The notes beneath the pieces are model-generated. The model was not told the origin of the DNA. It saw only the letters and a list, made by a program, of their open reading frames with translations, and did no database searches. From positions 1 to 14,849 of the forward strand of contig CAZART010000125.1 in NCBI GenBank assembly GCA_964487555.1: a stretch of DNA of 14,849 nucleotides, given 5' to 3'. Source of the stretch: CAZART01 sp964487555. Its GTDB lineage: Bacteria; Bacteroidota; Rhodothermia; Rhodothermales; VXPQ01. The position numbers and the translations under genes were made by a program. Within the stretch, counting starts at the first letter, position 1; every line of letters starts with the position of its first letter. Shown one piece after another: positions 1 to 7,175 of this stretch.

Positions 1-62
1 GGCAACGCGAGCGCCTGCTCGAGCAGGGCCTTAAGCGTGTTCCATCGCGTGGGGTCCATCAT
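1..62 (-). CDS. N-terminal fragment of a probable Ser/Thr protein kinase (partial)
   Basis: Twenty codons are visible before the left edge; from the second ATG they read MDPTRWNTLKALLEQALALP. Two adjacent ATG codons (62-60 and 59-57) could start it. A GGAG at 67-70 lies 7 nt from the second and 4 nt from the first, so 59 is the better start. The frame begins 9-12 nt after the sigma factor stop, which implies an operon. A Trp-containing amphipathic opening ending in 'ALALP' is typical of large Ser/Thr kinases that follow TIGR02999 ECF sigma factors, where it precedes the kinase fold. No kinase motif is inside the window, so the identity rests on context and N-terminal resemblance. Confidence 0.55.
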   Translation of the reverse strand, partial: MMDPTRWNTLKALLEQALAL

Positions 63-71
63 GGTTCTCCG

Positions 72-677
72 TCAAAGGTCCTCGTGCAGCGCCTGGTATA
101 ACCACCCCCTCGCGGCCGCCCAATCCAGCTTCACCGTCGCCGGCGAGACGCTGAGCGCGGTCGCCGTCTCCTCTATCGTCATCCCGCCGAAAAAGCGGCA
201 CTCTACGACGCGGCATGCGCGCTCGTCCTGCTCGGCGAGGCGCTCCAGAGCGCGGTCGAGTGAGATCATTTCCGCGGCCCTTTCGGGCGACATGCGAATC
301 GCCGTTCCAAACACCTGCGCCACCCCCTCGCCGATCCCCGAGCCCATCTCCTCCAGCGAGCGCTTCGGGCCGCCGCGCTTGTCGGCGCCCCTCTTCCTGG
401 CATAGTCGACCAGGAGATGACGCATCGCCTTCGAAGCCACCGCCAGGAAATGGGCGCAGCTCGTGTAGTCCGCCGTCGACTGCTCGACGAGTTTGAGAAA
501 AGCCTCGTGCACGAGGGCGGTGGTGTTCAGCGTGTAGTCGCCCTGCCACTTGCGTCGCTGCCGCCTCGCGAGCGCATGCATTTCCTCGTAGATCAGCGGG
601 AGGAGCTCGTCGAGCGCCTCGCGGCGGCCGCCCTGCAGCGCTTTCAGCAGATGAGTGACGGAGGTAGACCGCGTCAT
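72..677 (-). CDS. RNA polymerase ECF-type sigma factor (TIGR02999/PF07638-like)
   Basis: This 201-residue protein directs RNA polymerase to a regulon that cannot be read from the window. Sigma region 2 spans about residues 8-95, with TLNTTALVHEAFLKL and the DNA-melting/-10 helix HFLAVASKAMRHLLVDYARK. A basic, Gly-rich linker follows, then region 4 at about 140-200 with RVVECRFFGGMTIEETA and recognition helix SVSPATVKLDWAAARGWL. Length and both signatures fit the TIGR02999 subfamily, commonly found beside Ser/Thr kinases in place of a classical membrane anti-sigma factor. The start at 677 is supported by GAGGG (minus strand, 684-688) 6 nt upstream. It is divergent from the M6 peptidase gene and probably co-transcribed with the kinase fragment. 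Family assignment is strong; the signal it responds to is unknown. Confidence 0.93.
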   Translation of the reverse strand: MTRSTSVTHLLKALQGGRREALDELLPLIYEEMHALARRQRRKWQGDYTLNTTALVHEAFLKLVEQSTADYTSCAHFLAVASKAMRHLLVDYARKRGADKRGGPKRSLEEMGSGIGEGVAQVFGTAIRMSPERAAEMISLDRALERLAEQDERACRVVECRFFGGMTIEETATALSVSPATVKLDWAAARGWLYQALHEDL

Positions 678-803
678 GGCAGGCCCTCGTGCCCGGTGAC
701 GATTAGCCGGTGTGCGGCCGTTTTACGTGATCCTCTTAGACGACAAGCCACCCGATGACCTCATCGTAGATCATTCCCTCTCTAATAGCAAGGAGGTGCC
801 GTT
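678..803. promoter_or_regulatory. Divergent intergenic region between sigma factor and M6 peptidase genes
   Basis: These 126 nt must hold promoters for both directions unless transcription enters from elsewhere. I see no convincing -35/-10 pair or Bacteroidota-type TTTG/TAnnTTTG pair on either strand, and no clear operator palindrome. The one strong signal is the ribosome binding site AGGAGG at 791-796, 7 nt before the peptidase ATG at 804. Confidence 0.5.
791..796 (+). promoter_or_regulatory. Ribosome binding site AGGAGG of the M6 peptidase gene
   Basis: A full AGGAGG lies 7 nt before ATG 804 and decides the start codon. Confidence 0.85.
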
Positions 804-2918
804 ATGAACGCGCGCAACCGGATTCCGACGTGCCTCCTGCTATCGATCCTGTGCAGCCGCCCGTGCCTCGCTCAGGACGGGTATTGCGCCCACGACGACG
901 TCCCGACCGATACCCTCTCTTTGGGCGCCACGATCAACGAAGGCACGGCCGGCAGTACAGCGACACAGATGGTTCTAACCCGGCCCGTTACGACCCGGGA
1001 CGACGCGGCACATCACATACCTTCGCGGCACGTATCCTCCGGCGGATTCGGACCGCGCACGCCGACATCGGGCCGCATACGAGCCCTCATCGTCTTTGCA
1101 CGGTTTCGCGACGACACCTCAAACCTGAGCGGCTGCTCTCTCGCCTCGAATGCGTGGAGTGATCCGGACCGGCTTCCCGACTTTGCCGCCACGCTGCTTG
1201 CAAACAACGCCTCCGGCCCCTTTCCGTCCCACAGCTTGACGGCCTATTTCCACCAACAGTCTCAAGGGCGGCTGAGGATGTATGGGGACGTCTATCCCCA
1301 CGTGGTCGCCTCCGCGCACGAAGAATTGCAGTACGGCATCACGACGGCAACGGGAGGCGGCAACGGTTCCTCGGAGCGGGGCATGGCGATGCTGACGGAG
1401 GAAATCCTCTCCGGCATCAACGGCGACGTCGACTTCCGCGACTACGACGAGAACGGAGACGGGTACGTCGATTACCTGTTTATCATACTGCGGCATGCCG
1501 GTGTCGGCTGGACTGGCTATTCCGTCCTGGGAAATGCGACCATGCCCGATCTCGAGGTTGACGGCGTGAGGGTTCACTGGCGCGCCTCGGGTGCCTACCT
1601 GCGCTATGCACATCCCGGCAACGTCGACCCCGTGCCGAGCATCATCCGGCTGATGGCCCATGAATTCGGGCATGACCTGTGGCGGCCCGAGCTGCTCGGC
1701 AATTCGCACGTCGTGCCACTCGGAAACATCGGAGTCGGTGTCGGTGTGCCCGCCAACGGGCCTCGCCGAGTAGGATATGCCCTCATGGCCGGAAGCCCGT
1801 TCTATGATGCCCGGGGCGACCTGACGATCTCCGCCTGGGAGCGCCACATCCTCAACGACGGCTGGATTGACTGTCCCGTTTTACGTGAAAGTGAGGTCAT
1901 CACACTGACTGATCTCTACAGCGGCGACACCTCCAATTGCCGCCGGCTTGTCATTCCGGAAGCGCACCGTACCCGTACGCTCTACTTGTCCAACAGGCAG
2001 CGAGCCGGTTTCTTCGACGTGTCGACATCGAGCGCCTGCTCGCCCCGCAGCGACCTCGGTTTGATGGCCACGGGCCTGCTGGTGACGTTGTCCCGTGAGG
2101 GGCGCTACGCCGTCCTTCCGGCCGACAACTCGCTGGATCTCGGGATCATGAGCAGCACCTACGAGGGAGACCTGTTCGGTCCGGGATCGGGCATGCAGCT
2201 GACGCCGTGGACGCGGCCGAATATCAGCGGATTTACGGAATACCCGCCGGGGTTTGCGATGCAGGAAGGGAACTGGCAGGCGATCGACGCCATTCGGATG
2301 GGCGAAGGAATGGACATGGGTTTCGACTACGTAACGGACATCCGGATCGATCCGATCATCCGTGCGAATTCCTGGATCGGCGCGGAGACCTCCGGAGAGA
2401 CCATCCGCGGACACATGGTCGTGGAAGCCGGTGCGACGCTGACGATCGAACCGGGCACGGTGCTGTTTTTTGCCTCGGACGCTCGTATCACGGTGCGCGG
2501 AACGCTCGATGCCCGCCAGGTCACGTTCACCTCGGAGGGAGGCTCCTGGAGCGGCATCGAGTTCGCGCCGGGCGGCAGGGGCGTGCTCGACGGGTCCGTC
2601 GTCGAACATGCCGACAGGGCAACGCTCGGATACAGTCGGCCAGACGAAGGGCGCGTCGGGACCGTGACCATCGACAGCTTTCCAAATCCCTTCACCGACG
2701 TCGCGGACGTTGCCTACAGGCTGGACCTCGGCGGTCACGTCACGCTAAAGGCCTTCGACATCGCCGGCAGAGAAGTGGCGACGCTCGTCCGTGGCGTACG
2801 CTCGGCGGGGGATCACCGGGTGGTGTTCGACGGCGCTCACCTCGCCTCCGGTACCTATTCTCTCCGGCTACACGCCGGAAGCCGAACCGTCAGCCGTACG
2901 GTCGTGCTGGCCAGATAA
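804..2918 (+). CDS. Secreted M6-like zinc metallopeptidase with C-terminal sorting domain
   Basis: This 704-residue exported peptidase resembles the M6 (immune inhibitor A-like) family. The signal peptide is about residues 1-23 (CLA|QD). An N-terminal propeptide-like stretch is followed by IRALIVFARFRD and a catalytic domain. DYDENGDGYVD at 213-223 looks like the Asp-rich calcium loop common in M6 enzymes. The zinc motif is HEFGH, with H286, E287 and H290, followed by a Met-turn-like LMAGS (M328) and ISAWERHILNDGWI, a segment characteristic of the family. Residues about 525-610 contain a short beta-helix-like piece (GGSWSGIEF). From 621 the protein has FPNPF, LKAFDIAGREVATLV and GTYSLRL, a type A sorting or FlgD-Ig-like domain that predicts outer-membrane export by type IX secretion. 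Odd feature: the usual Gly three residues after the second His is Trp293, so activity is not certain. The start is fixed by AGGAGG 7 nt upstream. Confidence 0.88.
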   Translation: MNARNRIPTCLLLSILCSRPCLAQDGYCAHDDVPTDTLSLGATINEGTAGSTATQMVLTRPVTTRDDAAHHIPSRHVSSGGFGPRTPTSGRIRALIVFARFRDDTSNLSGCSLASNAWSDPDRLPDFAATLLANNASGPFPSHSLTAYFHQQSQGRLRMYGDVYPHVVASAHEELQYGITTATGGGNGSSERGMAMLTEEILSGINGDVDFRDYDENGDGYVDYLFIILRHAGVGWTGYSVLGNATMPDLEVDGVRVHWRASGAYLRYAHPGNVDPVPSIIRLMAHEFGHDLWRPELLGNSHVVPLGNIGVGVGVPANGPRRVGYALMAGSPFYDARGDLTISAWERHILNDGWIDCPVLRESEVITLTDLYSGDTSNCRRLVIPEAHRTRTLYLSNRQRAGFFDVSTSSACSPRSDLGLMATGLLVTLSREGRYAVLPADNSLDLGIMSSTYEGDLFGPGSGMQLTPWTRPNISGFTEYPPGFAMQEGNWQAIDAIRMGEGMDMGFDYVTDIRIDPIIRANSWIGAETSGETIRGHMVVEAGATLTIEPGTVLFFASDARITVRGTLDARQVTFTSEGGSWSGIEFAPGGRGVLDGSVVEHADRATLGYSRPDEGRVGTVTIDSFPNPFTDVADVAYRLDLGGHVTLKAFDIAGREVATLVRGVRSAGDHRVVFDGAHLASGTYSLRLHAGSRTVSRTVVLAR

Positions 2919-2928
2919 GCCGTTCGCG

Positions 2929-2969
2929 CCGGCCGTGCACAGGCCGGATATCCGGCCGCGACGTCGCGG
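2929..2969. repeat. Nested palindromes downstream of the M6 gene, possible terminator or binding site
   Basis: A perfect 16-nt palindrome GGCCGGATATCCGGCC (2942-2957) overlaps by 2 nt a perfect 14-nt palindrome CCGCGACGTCGCGG (2956-2969). An alternative 6-bp hairpin pairs CCGGCC (2929-2934) with GGCCGG (2942-2947) around a 7-nt loop and would exclude the first palindrome. They begin 11 nt after the peptidase stop and sit between two convergent 3' ends. There is no U-tract, so a classical intrinsic terminator is not supported. A transcription-slowing hairpin, a protein-binding site or a recombination scar are alternatives. Confidence 0.45.
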
Positions 2970-2985
2970 GACGATCCAGACTAAC

Positions 2986-3398
2986 TCAAGATCGATACGA
3001 AGTATTCGTGGATGACCTTGTTTCACATACCTGGGATTCGCGAAACTCATCGTTCGACGGGTCCTTTCGATTGAGCCCGCATTGCGTCGCTACCCACAGG
3101 TGTCCGGTTCGATCGACGATGCCGTCGTTGATAATGCTATTGGACAGTGATGCGGAATCAAACGGCTCATGCTTATATTTGGAAGGCGTAGCCGTCGTAC
3201 CGATTTATTCCATCCTCTGTGGCGAACCACATGAAGTCGGCCGGGTCGCTGCGGATGTCATAGACGATCCCCTGGGACAGAGCGTGTTCGAACGTCGAGG
3301 TGGTCGAAGCGGTTCTTCTCTGGTTGCGCGACAGCGAGTTGCGCGAGGGCGATCGCCGGGATAATCACGCCGAGCAGACGGCCGGGGATGGTTCGCAT
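2986..3398 (-). pseudogene. Frameshifted, truncated N-terminal remnant of a Reg_prop two-component sensor
   Basis: Read in three successive minus-strand frames, this is the beginning of a periplasmic ligand-binding propeller sensor of the hybrid two-component type. Segment A (3398 to about 3291) starts with ATG, a signal peptide (about residues 1-24, LAVA|QP) and NRFDHLDV. Dropping one base near 3290 continues as EHALSQGIVYDI and MWFATEDGINRYDGY, matching the usual 'FEHLsvEqGLSQ..vy.i..D..GFmWfgTedGlnRYDGy' opening of Reg_prop proteins. That frame stops at 3175-3173 after FQI. A second shift at about 3175 restores KHEPFDSASLSNSIINDG and HLWVATQCGLNRKDP, the second propeller blade. Similarity fades near 3030, and the frame stops at 2988-2986 next to the palindromes. 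About 135 residues of a protein normally near or above 1000 remain; no kinase or regulator part is present. No strong ribosome binding site precedes 3398. The family resemblance is clear; that it is dead is inferred from two frameshifts plus truncation. Confidence 0.85.
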
Positions 3399-3579
3399 GG
3401 CGGTACCACGGGAGATGGCATGCGGACAGGATAAGTATACGAAAAGGCGGGAGATATACGGAAACGGACTTGACGGCGCATCTATTTCGTAGAATGTCCG
3501 AATACTTACGGGTCAATGTCGCATTTCTCCACTGAAGATGCCGTAACGTGAAGGAGAAAACTTTCAGAGGAGGTAGCTT
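3399..3579 (+). promoter_or_regulatory. Upstream region of the FecR-like/CHAT gene cluster
   Basis: This 181-nt non-coding stretch should contain the promoter for the downstream cluster. Two near-identical 10-mers, TATACGAAAA (3436-3445) and TATACGGAAA (3455-3464), are direct repeats 19 nt apart and could be operator half-sites. TTGACG (3470-3475) and TAGAAT (3490-3495) resemble a -35/-10 pair, but the 14-nt spacer is short. On the minus strand TATACT (3439-3434) could have been a -10 element for the decayed sensor gene. The ribosome binding site is listed separately. Promoter assignment is tentative. Confidence 0.3.
3566..3573 (+). promoter_or_regulatory. Ribosome binding site AGAGGAGG of the FecR-like gene
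   Basis: AGAGGAGG lies 6 nt before ATG 3580. It is the only strong ribosome binding site in front of the first two genes, because the CHAT gene starts by overlap. Confidence 0.8.
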
Positions 3580-3948
3580 ATGGACGGAAGACTCATCCGG
3601 CACCGCGCCCTTCTGATCGCCGCGTGGACGATTCTCGCCGTGTGGACGATTCCGGTTGCGGCTCAGGCGCCGCCGGTGGCCCTGATTACCGAGATCGAGG
3701 GCGCCGTGACCATCATCCGGGCGAAAGGTGTAACGGTCGAAAGTGCCGTCTGGGGAGACCAGCTCAACCGCGGCGACGTCGTTCGAACGGGAGACGATGC
3801 GGTCGCGAACTTTGCCAAACTCGCCGAACGCTATCCCGACGCTCCGCTGCCGCATGAGATCCTCGGAAATCTCTACAGGGATCTCGGCCGCGAGGACGAC
3901 GCGATCGCCGAACTGCAGACGGCAATCAGATTGGAACAGCGGAAATGA
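3580..3948 (+). CDS. Shortened FecR-like domain / TPR-tail exported protein
   Basis: This is a 122-residue protein with a signal peptide (about residues 1-28, PVAA|QA). Residues about 33-76 (EIEGAVTIIRAKG, WGDQLNRGDVVRTGDDAV) match the first strands of a FecR-type domain, a beta-sandwich that in Gram-negative envelopes often senses or scaffolds. Residues about 77-122 (KLAERYPDAPLPHEILGN, LYRDLGREDDAIAELQTAI) are a single TPR-like unit. Whole FecR domains are about 100 residues and FecR-TPR proteins several hundred, so the middle appears to have been removed in frame, leaving both ends. It may still be expressed: it has a strong ribosome binding site, and its stop overlaps the CHAT gene start (ATGA), so its translation may drive that gene. 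The hydrophobic core of the signal peptide holds an 18-nt imperfect tandem repeat (WTI...WTI). Domain calls are moderately sure; its function is unknown. Confidence 0.75.
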   Translation: MDGRLIRHRALLIAAWTILAVWTIPVAAQAPPVALITEIEGAVTIIRAKGVTVESAVWGDQLNRGDVVRTGDDAVANFAKLAERYPDAPLPHEILGNLYRDLGREDDAIAELQTAIRLEQRK

Positions 3949-6900
3949 GAGCACGGCACCAAATATCGGATGATCGGCAGCTGGAAGCACACCGTAAACG
4001 CTTTATAACGGGCGGTAAACACCTCAGAACGGGCGTTCGAAGCGCCGGATTCCGGCCCATCGCTCTTATGGCAGCCCTCGTGCTGGCTGCGGCTGCCCTC
4101 ACCTCCGACGCTTCGGCGCAGCGGCTCGACGAAGAGACGTTGGCGACGCGGCTCAATGCGGCCGTCGTGGAAAACGATGCCGGGCATCTCGTGTCTTTGA
4201 TTGAGCAGAATCGGTTGAAAGTGAAGCCGGTCGTAAACGACCTAATCGCCGCGAGCATTGCGGCCAATCTCGCCGGCGATGCGACGAGGGCGGCTGAAAA
4301 GCGGGCGGCAGCTGAGGCGATCGCGTCGACGTTTGAGTCTCGCTTTGGAGAGAAGAGCCTCAGCGAGGCGGTCTCCTATATCGGAAGATGGTCCAGGGAC
4401 GAGCAGCGTGATAAGCTGCTCGCGGACAGCCTGCTCGCTCACGGTCGAGAGCTGCGGTCCGGAGATGACGCGCTGCAGGCGTATTCGACGGCACTCGAGA
4501 CCTATCGGCGAATCGGTGACCGGATTGGAGAGGCAGAAGCGCTGGGCGGCTTCGGCGTCGTCTACTGGTATGCCGGTTCGGGAGACAGTACGCTCGCCTT
4601 CTTCGAGCGGGCACTCGCGTCTCGCGAGGAGGTCGACGACCGCCGGCTCGTCGGCAACAGCCTGAACGATATCGGACAGGCCACGACGATTTTTCTGCGT
4701 GATTACCAGGCAGCAGCGGAATACTTTTTAGACGCGATCAACGTCCGGACGGAGATCGGGGACTCCATCGGTCTGGCGAAATCCCTCCTGTTTCTCGCCG
4801 ACTCTTACCGACAGGTCGGCGCTTTTTCGGATGCGGTGCCATTCTATCAGCAGGCAGCCGAGGCGGCCGGAGCAGTCGGAGATTCGGATCGTCAGGCGAA
4901 GAGCCTTTTCTTTTTAGGCCTTGTCCTGTCTGATCTCGGCCGCCACTCCGATGCATTGCTCCAGCTCGAGCGCGCGCACGACATACGCAGGGCACGCAAC
5001 GATGTGACGGAGATCGCTGCCGTCTTGAATATGATCGGAGAAGTCTACCGCCGCATCGGTGATTACGACGCGGCGCTCGAAAGGTATCTGGAAGCAACTC
5101 GGCTTGCCGAAGAGCTCGGCGATGTCAGTGCCCTGGCGTACGCACTGCTGAATACGGGCATCCTGCTCAACTATGCTGAGCGATACGAGCAGGCCGTACC
5201 GAGGTTCGAAAAGGCTCGCCCATTGTTTAAACATGCTGGTGAAGCTCGCGGTGAGATCTGGGCTGTGACCGGTCTCAGCAATGCCTATGTCAAGCTGAAG
5301 GAGTATGCGAAAGCTGTAGAATACGGCACCGAAGCGCTGCGACTCAGCCGGGAGGCAAAGAACGAGACCGAAGAGACCAGAGCATTTATTACGCTTGCAA
5401 ATGCCGAACTCCGCGCCGGCGCTCACGACACGGCCCTCTCCCATTACCAGGAGGCGCTCGAGCGGACTCGGCAGCTCGACGACCCTGATCTGGGATGGAT
5501 GGTACGGATGGGGCTCGGCGAATACCACGAGTCGTTAGGAGAGTACGAAGAGGCGATTCGGTTCTACGCTCAAGCGCTAGACGTCGTTGAGACGGTACGC
5601 GGAGGCCTCCAGACCGCGCAGGACAGATCGGGTTTTTTCGCAGAACGGCGTTTTGCCTACGAGAATATCATCCATCTATTCGGCCTCCTGCATGAGGCGA
5701 ATCCGGAGGGCGGCTATGAGCTACGCGGGTTCGAATTCGCCGAAAGAGCCAAAGCCAGATCGTTCCTCGATCTGCTGTCGGAAGGCACTTCAATATCGCC
5801 TCCGACTTTGGACGCTCGTATCGAGCAGCGACAAGAAGCACTGCTTAGCGACATCGGACAGACGCGACGGGCGCTCCAGGTCGAGACGACCAGGCAATCA
5901 CCTGATCGGTCCGAGGTGGCGCGGTTGGACGAGAAGCTGGACAGGCTTGAAGAGGAGTACCAGAATTTGCAGCGAGGAAAGAGTCTGGCGGCGGGCGATT
6001 CGCCAGACGGCGTCATAAGAGTACTCGGCCCGAAGGAGGTCCAGGCCGAGCTGCTGGACGAGAATGATGTCCTTCTTCAATACGCCGTCGGCGACAGCAG
6101 CTCGAGTCTGTGGATCGTGACCAGGGACGCGGTCAAGATGGTTCGGCTGCCGGATGGGACTGCGTTAGAGGAGCAGGTCGAAGTTTTGCGTTACGCCCTT
6201 TCGGCGCCGGAAGTAACCGCCGCCGACACCTACTCGCAGTCGGCCCACTCGTTGTACGAGCTACTGATAGGCCCCGCGGCACAATATGTCGAATCGGGAT
6301 ATCACTTGATCGTCATTCCCGACGGGGTTCTGCATTACCTGCCGTTCGAAGCGCTCCTCGTGCAGGCTCGGACGACCGGCTCATCTTTTACGGAGCTCGA
6401 TTACCTCGTCCGACGCGTTCCGATCAGCTACGCGCCTTCTGCGAGCGTACTTATGCAGCTAAAGAATGACGAATCCGAGCGCGAAAGGTCATTTGATAAG
6501 CAGTTAATCGCCTTCGGTGATCCGGATTTTGGCGATCTCGACGGACAGGGCGCCGCTGACGCCTCATCTGCATACCCCGCCGTCCGCTTTGGACTTGAAC
6601 GGCTCCCCCACAGCGGAACCGAGGTCCGCACCATCGCGGCTTTGTTCGCGCCGGACGAGGGAGATGTGTACTTGCGGGCGGAGGCCGCTGAAGAACAGAT
6701 TAAAGCCGACGGCGCTCTGCAGGACTACCGATTCGTCCATTTCGCCACGCACGGCATTGTCGACGAGCAGCGGCCGGATTTCTCCGGTTTGGTGCTGGCT
6801 CAAACTCAAGGAGCCAGGGAAGACGGCTTTCTCCAGGCCGCAGAGATTTTCGACATGACCATAAACGCCGAGTTGGCAGTGCTATCCGCTTGCGAAACGG

Positions 6901-7169
6901 GTCTGGGGAAGATGGTTCGTGGCGAAGGCCTCGTGGGCCTGACGCAGGCGTTTATGTATGCAGGGGTCCCGTCGCTTGTCGTGAGCCTGTGGCGTGTCGC
7001 CGACGAATCCACCTCCAGGCTGATGGAGCGATTTTACTCAGCGATGGTCGAGCGCGAAATGGACGTGTCCGACGCTCTCAGGCACGCCAAACTGGAGATG
7101 ATCCGACACGAAGCATACGCCCATCCTTTCCACTGGGCGCCGTTCATCAGAATCGGCAAAACCGAATAA
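3945..7169 (+). CDS. Exported TPR-CHAT (caspase-like) protein
   Basis: This 1074-residue protein begins at ATG 3945, overlapping the previous stop by 4 nt. No independent ribosome binding site is evident, so translational coupling is likely. A long basic n-region precedes a hydrophobic segment (residues 38-53) and an Ala-type cleavage site (ASA58|QR), indicating export. Residues about 170-550 are roughly nine or ten TPR units of 40 residues, for example YRRIGDYDAALERYLEATRL. A charged helical linker, probably coiled coil, spans 623-678. The CHAT domain covers about 700-1072. Its expected catalytic pair is H936 in VHFATHG and C983 in LSACETGLG, followed by GLTQAFMYAGVPSLVVSLW and a C-terminal HPFHWAPFIRIG. 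CHAT belongs to the caspase/gingipain (clan CD) fold, so a cysteine peptidase is predicted; its substrate is not evident. All key residues are present and length is normal for the family. Confidence 0.92.
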   Translation: MRARHQISDDRQLEAHRKRFITGGKHLRTGVRSAGFRPIALMAALVLAAAALTSDASAQRLDEETLATRLNAAVVENDAGHLVSLIEQNRLKVKPVVNDLIAASIAANLAGDATRAAEKRAAAEAIASTFESRFGEKSLSEAVSYIGRWSRDEQRDKLLADSLLAHGRELRSGDDALQAYSTALETYRRIGDRIGEAEALGGFGVVYWYAGSGDSTLAFFERALASREEVDDRRLVGNSLNDIGQATTIFLRDYQAAAEYFLDAINVRTEIGDSIGLAKSLLFLADSYRQVGAFSDAVPFYQQAAEAAGAVGDSDRQAKSLFFLGLVLSDLGRHSDALLQLERAHDIRRARNDVTEIAAVLNMIGEVYRRIGDYDAALERYLEATRLAEELGDVSALAYALLNTGILLNYAERYEQAVPRFEKARPLFKHAGEARGEIWAVTGLSNAYVKLKEYAKAVEYGTEALRLSREAKNETEETRAFITLANAELRAGAHDTALSHYQEALERTRQLDDPDLGWMVRMGLGEYHESLGEYEEAIRFYAQALDVVETVRGGLQTAQDRSGFFAERRFAYENIIHLFGLLHEANPEGGYELRGFEFAERAKARSFLDLLSEGTSISPPTLDARIEQRQEALLSDIGQTRRALQVETTRQSPDRSEVARLDEKLDRLEEEYQNLQRGKSLAAGDSPDGVIRVLGPKEVQAELLDENDVLLQYAVGDSSSSLWIVTRDAVKMVRLPDGTALEEQVEVLRYALSAPEVTAADTYSQSAHSLYELLIGPAAQYVESGYHLIVIPDGVLHYLPFEALLVQARTTGSSFTELDYLVRRVPISYAPSASVLMQLKNDESERERSFDKQLIAFGDPDFGDLDGQGAADASSAYPAVRFGLERLPHSGTEVRTIAALFAPDEGDVYLRAEAAEEQIKADGALQDYRFVHFATHGIVDEQRPDFSGLVLAQTQGAREDGFLQAAEIFDMTINAELAVLSACETGLGKMVRGEGLVGLTQAFMYAGVPSLVVSLWRVADESTSRLMERFYSAMVEREMDVSDALRHAKLEMIRHEAYAHPFHWAPFIRIGKTE

Positions 7170-7175
7170 ACTGCT

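Noticed and set aside
31..549. Minus-strand 172-codon frame overlapping the sigma factor
   Set aside because: It is an out-of-frame Arg/Gly-rich shadow; the 72-677 frame carries both sigma regions and a ribosome binding site.
718..730. CCGTTTTACGTGA repeated at 1876-1888
   Set aside because: A single 13-nt match within 15 kb is expected by chance, and the second copy lies inside coding sequence.
2207..3364. A 385-codon plus-strand frame overlapping the end of the M6 gene
   Set aside because: It is an Arg-rich shadow of the M6 gene continuing into the pseudogene region, with no family resemblance. The M6 frame has the signal peptide, zinc motif and sorting domain.
3470..3495. TTGACG...TAGAAT as a definite promoter
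   Set aside because: The 14-nt spacer is too short for a standard sigma-70 promoter and the match to the Bacteroidota consensus is partial, so it is only mentioned as tentative.
3205..3990. A 261-codon minus-strand frame spanning the FecR-like gene and its leader
   Set aside because: Most of it is antisense to the FecR-like gene, is rich in Arg/Pro/Ser and has no domain. It passes the sensor remnant in the wrong frame. The real minus-strand content is the pseudogene at 2986-3398.
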